Below, one piece after another: positions 1 through 10,925 of a DNA stretch of 64,000 nt. This DNA comes from Ursus arctos (lineage: Eukaryota > Chordata > Mammalia > Carnivora > Ursidae). The translations under genes and the position numbers were made by a program. Under the pieces are notes generated by a model, which worked only from the letters and a program-made list of their open reading frames with translations, was not told where the DNA came from and ran no database searches. The DNA is taken from positions 47,974,938 to 48,038,937 of the forward strand of contig NW_026622786.1 of NCBI RefSeq assembly GCF_023065955.2, written 5' to 3'. Every line of letters starts with the position of its first letter. Position 1 is the stretch's first letter.

Positions 1-1890
1 AATTCAAAAATATTTGTAAATCTACAATGTAATATATTCTGTGCTGGGTGCTTCCTCAGATACACCTAAAAGGACCGAAATAATCCCTACTCTTGTAACA
101 ATATTTATCTATGAAGAGAGACTGACATTAAAAACAAGCAGCAATATAAAATGTTTAGGGGTAATAAAGGAAGTAGAGAATTTGGGAAGTCCATATTAAA
201 ACTTATCCACTAGGCTTTTGGCAAGGGAAACATCAGATAAATTGACATTTCAAGTCTACACAAAAAATAAGTTGAAATTAGTCAAGTAGAGAAGGGAATA
301 AGAGTTATAGACCTAGGGACCCAGATTTGTAAAAGTTCAGAAGCAAGATGAACTTTTAAAGAACTCAGAGAAGTTCAAGGTGATTGGAATATGGATGTGA
401 GAGTAAAGAGTGGTGAGAATTTAGGCTAGTGAGCTCAGCAGGGGCTGAGTGGTGATGAGCCTTCAACGTTCATTTAAAGGCTTTACTCAGGGCAATGAGA
501 ACCTATTGAAGAACTTTTCAAAATGGAATAGCACAGTAAAATTTCCGTTTTAGGAATATCCTTTGTAGGCAGCATGGAGGGGTCCAGAATGGAGGGTAAC
601 AAATGATGTAGTAGACTTTTGTGGTAGTTCAGACGAGAGATGGTGGTGGTCTGGGTTTAGGGTCAATGGGAGTGGAGATGCGAGAAATGATAGATTTAAA
701 AACTATATTAGGAAGCTAATGGGAGACTTTGTGATTGATTGGACGTGAGGAATATGGATAATGAGGCAGAATGGATAGAGAAACGCAAGAGAGAGACTCA
801 GGGAAATGAATCAAGATGAATCTAGCGTCACTCTTAGGTTTCTGTTTTAGAGAGCTGGGTTCACTGAACTAGGGAAGATTGGTGGAGATCAGCTTTGAAG
901 CAGATAATAATGTCAGTTTTGAGCCTGTTGAATTTGATGTAAGGCATCTAGGCAGAGCTGTGCTATAGGCAGCCAGATCAGTCAGTCTGGGGCTTAAAGA
1001 GGTACAGCCTACAGTGCATAGATGGATTTGGAAGTCATGAGGGTAGAAGGGGTCATCCACTGAGTTTATGCACAGCAAGAAGGGGAGGCAACCTCCCATT
1101 ATTTAAGATAGAACCCCAAAATGCTGACATTTTCAAGATAGGTAGAGAAACAGGAGCCATAAAAGAGACTGCGAGGGATCACCCAGAGAGGTAGCAGGGA
1201 AATTAGTAAGAAACTCAGGTCAAATGGCAACTTGAATATTTGGGAAATGGCAACCTGTATCTTTGGCAACCTGAATCTTAGGGAAGAGAATGTTTCAAGA
1301 AAGACTTTTAAGTGTCTAGTGGATTTTGAAACCTTGTTGGTGGCCTTGGGAACAGCACTTCTTGAGGATTTGTGGGCACTCAGGCCAGGCTGTAGTAGGT
1401 TAAAGAATAAATTTGAAGATAAGGAAGGTAGACAACTCTTTGGAGAATTCAACTGTAACTTGTGGAGCACTATATGTAGGGAGGTGAGAATTCTGCAGAA
1501 GATTTTATCTTCTCAAGATAGGAGAAATTTAGATATGTTATTATGATACTGGGAAAAAGCCAAAAGTTAAAGGTAAAAGAAGGAGATAATTGAAAAAAAA
1601 AAAAAAAAGCCTTTGACATTCATGCTGGATAAGATTCAGTGCGCAGATCGAGCATTAGTCTTAGATAGGAGATGGGACACCTCTTCTATTTGAATAAGAA
1701 GCAAGGAGAAATGGTTAGCTACAGATGCCGAACTTGGTGGTAAGAAGGTGAGAGGCCCCTAGACAGCTTGTTTTCTCTGTGAGGTGAAGGACAGTGGAGA
1801 ATGTATGAGATAGCTACTGCGGTGAATGAAAGAGAGAGAGACAGAGAGAGAGAGGTGACTAGGGAGTGAGACAAGGTTGGAAGGTTGGGG
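1..1890 (-). repeat. Long antisense L2 (LINE-2) fragment
   Basis: Old, diverged LINE-2 copy lying antisense. Several landmarks of the reverse-complemented L2 ORF2 and 3' region occur in order: a 'tgtgctgggtgc' 3'-end-like stretch near 40, 'gtagttcagacgagagatggtggtgg' near 625, 'gggaagagaatgtttcaagaaag' near 1281, 'ggccaggctgtagtaggttaaagaa' near 1382 and 'agacaactcttt' near 1430. It ends in a GA-rich stretch at 1822-1855. The open frames at 869-1546 fall inside it and are not genes. Confidence 0.7.
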
Positions 1891-2444
1891 ACCATGAATT
1901 GAGAGAGACCCCAATCTGCCCATATTCACCCAGTGTTCACCCCAAGTACAAGACGTGTCTGTGTGGATCCCCCTATGAGATCCAGTCCTCCCACAGCATA
2001 GCTCCAGAAGAGAGTGTCATTTGGACATGAGATCAAGTTAAATAAGAATTTATCATATTAGGTTAGAACCACAATCAGCCTGCATCACATACAAGTTGTG
2101 GTACAGGGAAGGAATCTTTTGCATATGGTGGCTGTACTGTCCATGAATCACAGAAGCCAGTAACTGATCACTAAACATCACATTCCCTTTAATAAGCCAT
2201 AATGAATTGATGATTAAGTTAAATGCTTTGATCAATTACAGAGTATCCGACTGTTTACCTATTGGTTGTTAAATTATGCACACATCGACTACCTAAGAAT
2301 TCAAACAGAAATGACCATGTGATGGTTCCAGGATGGATGGTGACACTAACATTTCACCAATAAACTATTTAATAGGTTATTGTTTATATTGAAGCTTCCA
2401 ACTACTCTGCATTTAATGCTTCTTTTGTAAGTGTGCAAATAACA
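1891..2444. other. PTGER3 intron, nothing recognised
   Basis: No exon, repeat family or motif recognised. The 60-codon minus frame at 2053-2235 looks like chance. Confidence 0.5.
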
Positions 2445-2680
2445 TGTTTATTGTGGAGAATTTGGAAAACAAAGAAAAAATAGAGAAGAAAATAAAAATT
2501 GCCCTAATTCCCACCTGGAGATGTTTTTAAAATTGGATTATACTACATAATAAACATTTGTTTTTAGGTTTAACATTCCTGAATATTTCTTCACGTTATT
2601 AAATATTTTTCAAAAACGTCATTTTAAATGGCAGTGTTGAAATACATGTATATTATGCAAATCAGTGGATGTGCCATAAT
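2445..2680 (-). repeat. Probable ancient L1 3'-region fragment, antisense
   Basis: The order 'ttggaaaacaaagaaaaaatagagaagaaaataaaaat', a 'cccacctggagatg' stretch and then 'aaatatttttcaaaaacgtcattttaaatggc' resembles reverse-complemented old L1M/L1ME 3' sequence. It is strongly diverged and the family is uncertain. Confidence 0.4.
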
Positions 2681-2799
2681 TTAAATTGTGCCCTGTGCTT
2701 TATTGTTAGCCTTTTTAGTTTTACTAATTTTCTTTAGAGGTGACTGTCTCTGCACACAAAAACTTAGCCCACATCTCTGATTCCTTCTTCAATCATTTA

Positions 2800-2960
2800 G
2801 CTACTCTTAAAAATTTATTTTTGAGTATAGTTGACATACAATGTTACATTAGTTTTAGGTGGATGACATAGTGATTGGACAAGTTTATAGGATACGCTAT
2901 ACTCACCACAAAAGTAGCTACCATCTGTCAGCATAAAACACCGTAATTGTCACTAACACT
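2800..2960 (-). repeat. L1 3'-end fragment, antisense
   Basis: 'gagtatagttgacatacaatgttacattagtttt' followed by 'agtgattggacaagtttata' is the reverse complement of the common L1 3' UTR end. Confidence 0.65.
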
Positions 2961-4152
2961 GTAGATCTCTGACTGCGTGATAGGATTCAGCGTTCGGGGT
3001 TTAAATGAAACTGTACTTTGGCAGAAAAAAGAAAACTATCTTAAATCTAAATATTTGCAAGGATGAATGTTCTTTAAACCTTGACAAAGACATATTTTCT
3101 AAACTTTCACTTGACACCTGAGATATAAAGTTTTGAAATGTAATAAAGATAGCCCTTCTGACATGTATATCACAAAGCTAACTTATCATCTATAATCCAA
3201 GGAATAAATACTTTTATATGGTAGGTTTTGCCTTGCCCCTTTCAGCGAGAATTTGAATACTTAGTTACTGATATTTTTTGACTTCTAATAGAAAGGTATC
3301 TATCTAGGCATAACATTTATAATGAGCTATACTGAGCCAAATTACACAGAATTTACAATTCATACTACTTGAAAGGAGATGGTAATTCTTATGTACCAAA
3401 TAAAGTGGTGGCAGTTTGCAGGCTTCTTTACGATATGGAGGGATATGGAAGTCCCCTATGCAGCTACTGATGAATGGTTCTGCATTACCAAACATCTTTA
3501 AAGTTTAAGTTTTTTCTTCTAAAAAAACATTACTAGGTAGGAATTTAAGAAAAGCAGACATATAGATAATAAATTTATTTCCTAGTATTCCTCAAGCATC
3601 CACTGGTCTATTCCTGAACATCAGAGCATTCTCTTCTGGAAGCCTACGCAATAGTGCAGTAGCCCGGGGCTTGGGAAGAGGTAGTCTGTATATCGAAGAC
3701 CTTAATTATTCTCATCTCATTGTAATTTTTGCAACTGCATTACTAGATGGAGAAGATATTTGGTAAGCATGTATTAATCATGTTTTAGAGAAGGGAGAAA
3801 TTAAGATCCAAAGTCAGGTAACCAGTCCCCAGCCTAGATGCAAAGCTGAACCAGATTTATGGTGGGTCTCTAACTCTTGGTCAGCGGGTTTGCCAATGTC
3901 AGCTACTTCTAAAAAAATCTTCCCAAAAAGCTTTATGAATCGAGGCCCTTGTACTATTCATTTATCCATTTTCTAACTTTGTAATTTTCCTCTCTCCTCT
4001 GTTTTCCAAAAGATACATTTGGGGTTTTCCTGAAGAGGAATTTTGTCTTTTGTTTGTATCTTTTACCTTTCGGTTTCTTTTCTTTCTCAAATTAAATCCT
4101 TATTCATTTTCCAGCTTTGCCGTAGAACTCATATAAGAAAAACCTTAACCAT

Positions 4153-4156
<4 letters not shown>
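2961..4156. other. PTGER3 intron, mostly unrecognised
   Basis: AT-rich intron. A weak MIR-like match on the minus strand lies near 3735-3890 (thresholds 'agatggagaagat' and 'gtcaggtaaccagtcccc'). No exon seen. Confidence 0.4.

Positions 4157-4219
<63 letters not shown>
4157..4219. repeat. (AT)n microsatellite
   Basis: About 31 uninterrupted AT units, abutting the 5' end of a truncated SINE. The length is likely polymorphic. Confidence 0.97.
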
Positions 4220-4221
<2 letters not shown>

Positions 4222-4388
4222 ATCAGCTCAGGGCGTGATCCCGGCGTTATGGGATCGAGCCCCACATCAGGCTCCTCCGCTATGAGCCTGCTTCTTCCTC
4301 TCCCACTCCCCCTGCTTGTGTTCCCTCTCTCGCTGGCTGTCTCTATCTCTGTCAAATAAATAAATAAAATCTTAAAAAAAAAAAAAAA
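4220..4388 (+). mobile_element. CAN-SINE, 5'-truncated, arctoid subtype
   Basis: Begins inside the SINE at 'catcagctcagggcgtgatcc' and runs through the CT-rich body to AATAAATAAATAAAATCTT and a poly(A). The tRNA-like head with its A box is missing; the (AT)n tract stands in its place. The open frames on both strands here come from the SINE and the AT repeat. Confidence 0.9.
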
Positions 4389-6190
4389 GAGGCCTTCCGG
4401 ACCAGCCCTTTTGTTTCCTAGTAAGTTTACTAAAGCATAGAGAGTAAGTGGCTTGCCTAAAATCACACACGGTGGCACTGCCAGCAGTCACTGTTTTGAA
4501 AAATTTTATAAAATTACATAATAGTAAAGATGAAATAACACGACTTCTAGTAATTTTTTTTAATGTTCATGAGCTGTTTATTTTCAGCTTTCAGATTAGA
4601 TAAGGCAGGAGAAGCTTCCGAAACAGTAGAGCATAGAACGCTGAGATGATTTGGCAACTGGAGAACAGAGTTGTAACCAGACTGGAAAGACTGCAGTTAT
4701 TTCTGAAATCTACAGTGGAGCTTCTTCCCATGATAATCCTTCAAATTATGTAATTAAGTGATTTAAAGGGCCCAGACTGGTTTCAGTGTATTATAATGTA
4801 GTGCATTTATCAAATGATAGAGGGAATTTCCCGTAGAGCAGGTTATTCTCCCTTAGCCTAACAACAGAGGATTATGAAAAACAAAGCATCATAGCTACAA
4901 ATTGGCTGTGAGGAAAGTTCTCTTACACACTTACATGAGGAATAAACAGGAAATGCATAAAAGCTGCAAAATGGAGCCTAAAGGCAAGTAAACAATTTTA
5001 TTTCCTCCCCCACAAGTTAATTTTTCTGGGTTTACTCATTTATCATCTTCAATCGATATTTATGACCTATAACTCAAGGTATTTTTGAATTAAGAAATGA
5101 AGTACCAAAGACTTTTAAATGTGTAGTTATAAATCCTGCTGCAATAAAACAAAATCCAAATGCAGAATATTGAGAACTGTCTCCTGATTTGTGCTTTGCA
5201 CATTTAAAAGATAGTTATCACTGGAAAAGAGAGAGATCGGTTCTTTCCTTTAGGTGGGACAATGTGGTTGCCCTTGACCCTAGGCAGGGATGGAGAATTT
5301 AGGGGACGCTGATATAGTTGTGTACCTGGTTAGCATGGGTACAAAAAGAGCTCTCTACTCCTGCTGGTAACCAGGGAGAGGCAAGAGCCCTCGGAGAGTC
5401 ACGGGGAGCCTGGGGGAGATGCCGGCAGAAGAGCTGCCTTTCAGGGCAACCAGAATTCATCTTACCATTCCCTTGACCAGATCACTGAGAGGCTGGTCAG
5501 AAGGAGCAATCATGCAGAGTATTCATGCATTTGCTAAAAAAGTCTTTTTTTTTGTTTGTTCTTTTTTCCTTGTGTAAGCTATTGAATTGGACTATTAGGA
5601 AAAATCATTTCTACTAGAAATCTACAGTCATGTCAAAGGTTTTCTTTCAGTCTGAATGTCTGAAAAATATTTGCAAAAATTGTAATCGCTGTTTAGCTCC
5701 TTCAATATTGGGAAATCAACAGATGGATGTTAATTTGCGTTTATGTTCAAGATTAGATGGATTTGGGAGACCTATTTCCATCCCTGCTGCCATTTGGAAA
5801 TGACAATATCATGCTTACAGCCTCTAATTCTAGTTATTGTCATATTTTGCATCCCATGATTTCCGGGAAAAGCTAGAGTGTCTCTCCCCATGCGCCAGCT
5901 ATTGCTTACAGAGCTTGGTTTTATAATTTCATAATCACTGTACTGTCCATAGTGAATTATGGGAAATTACAGAGGACTAATCAATGTAAGGCATATGAAA
6001 CCTATATTAGCCTAATAATAATTTAAGATTATTAGCCCCATAAGAACTAATTTTAAAATAATCAAGGAGGACTGTGTAAAATGACCGAAATCCCATTTTA
6101 ATTAGCGATTTTAACTTTCCTGATTATAAAAAGTTGGAGAATTTCAATACTTTATTAAAAAAAAGAAAATGTTATTTGAGTTTGTTGGGT
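4389..6190. other. PTGER3 intron, mostly unrecognised
   Basis: A short MIR/L2-like remnant is visible near 4430-4490 ('agagtaagtggcttgcctaaaatcacac'). The rest shows no recognisable repeat or exon. Some parts, such as 4780-5200 and 5600-6150, are AT-rich and look single-copy. Confidence 0.4.
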
Positions 6191-6399
6191 TTTTTTTTAA
6201 GATTTTATTTATTTATTCGAGAGAGAAAGAAAGTGAGAGCATGTGAGTGGGAGGAGGAGCAGAAAGAGAGAGAGAATCTCAAGCAGATTCCATGCTGAGC
6301 GTGGAGCCTGATGCAGGGCTTGATCTCACGACCCTGTGATCATGATCTGAGAAGAAATCAAGAGTCACACGTGACCGACTGAGCTACCCAGACATCCCT
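6191..6399 (-). mobile_element. CAN-SINE, antisense, older subtype
   Basis: Poly(T), AAGATTTTATTTATTTATT, GA-rich body, 'gatctcacgaccctgtgatcatgatctga', and the inverted tRNA-like head 'gaccgactgagctaccca'. Full-length but more diverged than its neighbours. Confidence 0.9.
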
Positions 6400-6546
6400 A
6401 AGTGAGTTTTTAGATCATTCTAGGCCAGGCCCAGAGCACTTCCTGGAAGAGGGTAGGCAGTCAAATATATTTAACTGTTGAATGAGGTTAGGGTTTAAAA
6501 GAGCAAAATACAACCTTTCCAATAGCTTATAAAAGTGAGAAAAAAA

Positions 6547-6740
6547 GGGGCGCCTGGGTAGCGCAGTCGTTAAGCGCCTGCCTTCGGCTCAGGGAGTGAT
6601 CCTGGCATTCTGGGATCGAGTCCCGCATCTGGCTCCTCCGCTGGGAGCCTGCTTCTTCCTCTCCCACTCCCCCTGCTGTGTTCCCTCTCTCGCTGGCTGT
6701 CTCTCTGTCACATAAATAAATAAATAAAATCTTTAAAAAA
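6547..6740 (+). mobile_element. CAN-SINE, full length, arctoid subtype, with target-site duplication
   Basis: Starts GGGGCGCCTGGGTAGCGCAG and ends AATAAATAAATAAAATCTTTA with poly(A). Flanked by a direct repeat AAAAGTGAGAAAAA (6531-6545 and 6741-6755), so the insertion is intact and recent. Confidence 0.97.
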
Positions 6741-6904
6741 AAAAGTGAGAAAAAAGAATTAATAGACACATGTTTTTCTTAAAGGAAAACTATTGAAAAT
6801 ATGATTTTATACCTTTTAATCAAACACACTGAAATTTAATTGATGCTACTAGAATAACAAGAGTTCATTTTTACATGTTGCAAACTTAGAAATTGAGATT
6901 ATTT

Positions 6905-7114
6905 ATTTATTTATTTATTTATTTTTTTAAAGATTTTATTTATTTATGTGACAGAGAGACAGCCAGCGAGAGAGGGAACACAGCAGAGGGAGTGGGAGAG
7001 GAAGAAGCAGGCTCACAGCGGAGGAGCCTGATGTGGGACTCGATCCCGGAACGCCAGGATCACGCCCTGAGCCGAAGGCAGACGCTTTTAACGACTGCGC
7101 TACCCAGGCGCCCC
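6905..7114 (-). mobile_element. CAN-SINE, full length, antisense, with target-site duplication
   Basis: Same subtype as the copy at 6547 but inverted. It ends CGCTACCCAGGCGCCCC. The flanking repeat AGAAATTGAGATTATTTA is found at 6888-6905 and 7115-7132. A TTTA run at the insertion side is the reverse complement of the SINE tail. Confidence 0.97.
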
Positions 7115-7305
7115 AGAAATTGAGATTATTTAAACAGGAATTGGGATGAAGTTCACTTTTACTTAATGTTTAGGAAAAAAAAAAAGTTTCCTAAGAAAGT
7201 GAACAAAGTAAACAAGCTTGCTGAGATGTATCTATGAGAGACGGTAAACCATTTTCAAACAAATTCCTCCCCATCCCCTCTCCACATCTGTTGAGAGTTC
7301 AATCT

Positions 7306-7347
7306 GTAGGTGTGTTAGTTTTCTTTCTTCCTTTCTCTCTTCCTTTT

Positions 7348-7407
<60 letters not shown>

Positions 7408-7451
7408 TCGTAGGTGTGTTAGTTTTCTTTCTTCCTTTCTCTCTTCCTTTT

Positions 7452-7507
<56 letters not shown>

Positions 7508-7515
7508 AGGTGTGT
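7306..7515. repeat. Duplicated (CTTT)n compound microsatellite
   Basis: A unit made of 'gtaggtgtgttagttttc', a CTTCC/CTCT stretch and a long CTTT run occurs at 7306-7409 and again at 7410-7505. A third partial 'taggtgtgttagttttct' starts at 7507. CTTT runs span about 7349-7409 and 7453-7506. The Lys/Glu/Arg frame on the minus strand is only this repeat. Confidence 0.95.
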
Positions 7516-7990
7516 TAGTTTTCTACTGCAGTTCTCTAACAAATTTATTAACTTAGTGGTTTACACAAGACCAATTTCTCTTACAATTCTGTTATAAGCC
7601 TGACATGAATCTCACTGGGTTAATATCAAGGTGTCCCTGGGGCTCCATTCCTTTCTGGAGACTCTGAAGGAGAATCGGAGACTCATTTCCTTACCTTTTT
7701 CAGTTTCCAGAAGCCATCTCCATTCCTTAACTCATGGCTCCCTCTCTCTATGTTCAAAACCAGCAACGTTGTATCTCTCTGACTCCCTCTTTCTTACCAC
7801 AGCTGGGTAAAATTCTCAGGTTTTCCAGAAAAATCTCCCCATCACAAGACCCTTACCGGGAATCACATCTGCAGAGTCCTTTTTGTCTCGCGTGATAACA
7901 TCGTCCCAGGTTCTAAGAACTGAGACGTAGATCTCTGGCGGCCATGTGTGTACACAGGGAGAGGTAGCCTTCAGTTCACAGGACCATGAG
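7516..7990 (-). repeat. Old LTR-like interspersed repeat, family uncertain
   Basis: 'gtgttagttttctactgcag', 'aacttagtggtttacaca', 'cctgacatgaatctcactgggttaatatcaaggtgtc' and 'ctttctggagactct' follow the pattern of reverse-complemented MaLR-type or similar mammalian repeats. Diverged; not assigned to a family. Confidence 0.4.
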
Positions 7991-9401
7991 CCTGCATCAG
8001 AAGATACTGATGTAGATTGACTTATTTTTTTAAAAATTGGTGTGTAATAAATCATATTTATTAATGAAAGCAATTATCATCAACTTCCTTTAAATAAAAC
8101 TTTCATTAACTGAAATGCTTTTATGTACATACAGTTTTTAAAATAATTTACTGATGGTTTAATGTTAAGTTATTGTTTAATAGTAATAAATCCATTGCCT
8201 TCCACAAGTCTATGTATTTCACATAATTTAATTATAATAACAATATAGCTTTATATACACGAACTTATATTCTGTTTTCACCCAATTCTTAAATATACCA
8301 CTATACAAATAAACCATATTTTATTAAGCTTTACTCCTAATGTTAGAGATTTATGTGTTTACAGTTTCTTACTAATGTAGATATTGATTCGCTGAACATT
8401 GACTTATTTATACAGCCATTTTTGCTTTTATTGAGTACATCCCTTGGAAAAAATTCCTTAAAAAAAATTGCAGAGTAAGAATATATGACTATCTGCAGGT
8501 TGTATACACATTCCCTTCTTCTTATTTGTTTATAGAACCATAATTTTGTTCAGGTATTGGGTGGTAAAGTGGTCAAGGACCATGGTTTAAGTCCTAGGGG
8601 ATGAATTTGTGCTATAAGTGAAACCTGGAAATTTCTATGTCCTTTGCCAGTGATTGATTTAAGAATCTGTGGGTCAATTTTGTCCAAAAAGACCAAGCTG
8701 AAGTTCTTGTAGCTGGTGAGGGTTTGGTCAGAGCTGGAATTTAGTTCGGATGCTGAATCTGTGATGTGTTAACATCTGTACACACCATCTTGATGTCTAT
8801 CAGAACTATAATCCAGGGGAGTGGTGGAGCTGAACTAGGATGAGGTTGGAACAAGAGCAAAAGGCATTGAAGAGGATGAGGCAAAAGAAAGATTCAAAGA
8901 CAACTGACATGTTGGGCCAGGATGACTATACAAGAAGCAAGTGCCATTGTTGGGATTGTGGGTTTGTGGTCCAGGGTGTTCTGGATGTTTGGGGATGTTG
9001 ACTTCAATTTAAGGTATATGACCTAAGGACAAACATCCAAGTAAGTGTGGGCCTCAAGAGAGACCTTGGGTTCAATGGAATGTACTGTGAGCAACAAATG
9101 CAAGCTCCATATATAATTTTAGATTTTCCAGTAGTGACATTTTTTAAAAAGTAAAAAAAAAGAAAGAGAAGGAAGCAATGCAGATTTCAGTAATATAGTT
9201 TATTTGATACAGTATACCAAAAATATTATAATTTCATTATATAGTCATTATATATTCCAACATCTTAATTTGTTCTGGCCATATTTCAAGTGCTTCATAG
9301 TCGTGTACAATTAGAAAGATGAATTTAGGAGCCAGTTATAAAGTCAGCACCTTTCTTTGCTTGCAAATGTGAACCTGTATGTGTTTGGCTTATTTCTGTT
9401 T
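7991..9401. other. PTGER3 intron, nothing firmly recognised
   Basis: AT-rich at 8020-8560; more mixed at 8560-9110 with purine-rich text that may be a diverged LINE. No exon seen. Confidence 0.4.
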
Positions 9402-9437
9402 TTTTGTTTGTTTGTTTGTTTGTTTGTTTGTTTGTTT
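9402..9437. repeat. (TTTG)n microsatellite
   Basis: About nine TTTG/GTTT units inside or beside an antisense L1 fragment. Confidence 0.95.
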
Positions 9438-9760
9438 TCTGGTTGCTGTTGTAACACTGCAATGAACAGTCATATATACAGCTCCTCGTGCAGGAAGTGA
9501 GGATGGTATGTTCCTAGGCATAGGACGGCTGGCTGATGAAATCACGCTCAATTTATTCTCCAAGGTGGTTGCTCCAGTTCGCATGACAGCTAGTGGCATG
9601 TAGAAGAGTCCTTCTTGCTCCACCCCCATACTAACATTTGGAAAAGTCTCATGTCTTCATTTTTGTCAAACTAGTGGGTGTAAAATGGTTTCTTGTTTTC
9701 TCATAATTTGCATTTTTCTAATTATTAATGAGCTTGAATACCTTTTCAGAGGTGTATGAA
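9438..9760 (-). repeat. Ancient L1 fragment, antisense
   Basis: 'ggttgctgttgtaacactgcaatgaacag', 'attctccaaggtggttgctcca', 'ctagtgggtgtaaaatggtttc' and 'atttgcatttttctaattattaatgagcttga' follow the reverse complement of old L1 ORF2/3' sequence in order. Confidence 0.75.
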
Positions 9761-10655
9761 CCTTCATTTTTTCCCTCTTCTATAGAAATCACAAACATTT
9801 ATTCATTCAAATATAAATATATTTATATTATACATATGTCACATATTCATATATGTGTTATATATTTATTCACAAATATTTTTGAGCACTATCTAATAAG
9901 TATTGTTCTAGGTATTGGGAATTGTACTCGTGGGGGGGAAAAGAGTCCCAAATCTTGCCTTCCAGGGGGTTACATTCTAGTGTGTGTATATGGTGACGAG
10001 GAAGAGACAAAAACAACAAAACAAGTGAAGCGTATGTCAAGTGTTGTTAGTGAACCTCGGTTAAGTCCGGCTCAGCCATTTTACGTCAAGGCTTAATTTG
10101 GCTTCTGCAGTTGTAAAAAGGAGATGGTAAAAATACCATCTTCATTGTTTATTCAATGCCTATGGAGAATTTGACACAGCCCTGGCAAATAGTAAGGATT
10201 CAGAAAATGCTAATAATAAGTATTATTTTCCCCTTTTTTGCTTTTTTTTCTGAAATTTCTTCTCAGAACTACTGAAGTTTAAGGTTAAACATGTTTTGGT
10301 TTGTGGAAGTGTTGGTTTTCATCAGGGCATCAACCTATGGATACTTTCAGCGACAAGACAGAGGACTTTAGCTAATTTTGAGATGTGTTTTTGAGATTTT
10401 AAGCTTCTTAAAGCCCAAGAACCTGAGAATGTGTACTTTTTAAAAATCTGCATCATGTCAAATGCCAAAAATGTGGGAAAATCTGTAGGAATGCCTTGTA
10501 TTCATTCAGGGCTGTGTCCTGTGAATGTAAATTTTGCCTGAATTAATCATTTCAATCTCACAACCAATTTACTGTAAACCCTGTGCAAAGTACTGTAGAG
10601 GAGGTGCGTGTGACCTTGTTAATCTTTGGAACAATTATTTGTCCCTCTTTCTTAG
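9761..10655. other. End of the intron before exon 2, with L2/MIR remnants
   Basis: 9870-10020 resembles an antisense L2 3' end ('tttttgagcactatctaataag', 'ggttacattctagtgtgtg'). 10090-10230 resembles a sense MIR end. The last bases form the exon 2 acceptor (GTCCCTCTTTCTTAG) with a candidate branch point in 'cttgttaatc' near 10616. Confidence 0.5.
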
Positions 10656-10925
10656 ATAATGATGTTGAAAATGATCTTCAATCAGACATCAGTTGAGCAC
10701 TGCAAGACTCACACTGAAAAGCTGAAAGAATGCAACTTCTTCCTAATAGCTGTTCGCCTGGCTTCACTGAACCAGATCTTGGATCCCTGGGTTTATCTGC
10801 TGCTAAGAAAGATCCTTCTTCGAAAGTTTTGTCAGGTAGCAAATGCTGTCTCCAGCTGCTCTAATGATGGACAGAAAGGGCAGCCTATCTCATTATCCAA
10901 TGAAATAATACAGACAGGAGCATGA
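10656..10925 (+). CDS. PTGER3: PTGER3 exon 2: TM7 plus EP3-II (gamma-type) C-terminal tail
   Basis: Part of the prostaglandin E2 receptor EP3, a class A GPCR of the plasma membrane that couples mainly to Gi. The exon opens after a pyrimidine-rich tract and CTTAG (acceptor AG 10654-10655) and reads ATA-ATG-ATG. The ATG at 10659 is therefore internal, not a start. The frame gives the end of TM6 (IMMLKM), extracellular loop 3 with an N-glycosylation-type NQT, then TM7 with the prostanoid signature: the Arg of LIAVRLASL, which in this family pairs with the ligand carboxylate, and DPWVY in place of the common NPxxY. The shared part ends at Gln 10833-10835. Past the internal GT (10836-10837) the frame continues 29 residues, [10 protein letters not shown] to SNEIIQTGA, stop 10923-10925. 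This is the EP3-II / mouse EP3-gamma tail. Compared with remembered human protein, loop 3 reads EKLKEC rather than EKQKEC, and the tail ends QTGA rather than QTEA. TM1-6 are not in the window. Identification is firm. Confidence 0.97.
   Translation: MMMLKMIFNQTSVEHCKTHTEKLKECNFFLIAVRLASLNQILDPWVYLLLRKILLRKFCQVANAVSSCSNDGQKGQPISLSNEIIQTGA
10836..10841 (+). promoter_or_regulatory. PTGER3: Internal 5' splice site of PTGER3 exon 2 (isoform switch)
   Basis: TTTGTCAG|GTAGCA. Using this donor removes the EP3-II tail and joins the receptor core to downstream tail exons in phase 0. Leaving it unused retains the EP3-II tail. The exonic CAG and GTA fit consensus, but +4 is G and +5 is C, so the site departs from GTRAGT. 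The same bases encode Val-Ala of the retained tail. That these bases are the donor is inferred from the known exon structure of the family and the in-phase tail exons downstream. Confidence 0.85.

Noticed and set aside
869..1546. Open frames on both strands as possible genes
   Set aside because: They lie inside an antisense L2 fragment, with no splice or start context.
4043..4478. Frames of 80 and 124 codons with alternating Ile/Tyr
   Set aside because: Produced by the (AT)n tract and SINE sequence.
6547..6640. SINE head as a tRNA gene
   Set aside because: tRNA-derived A/B boxes are visible, but the sequence is a CAN-SINE with body, poly(A) and target duplication.
7315..7542. Lys/Glu/Arg-rich frame as a coiled-coil protein
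   Set aside because: Pure translation of the CTTT microsatellite.
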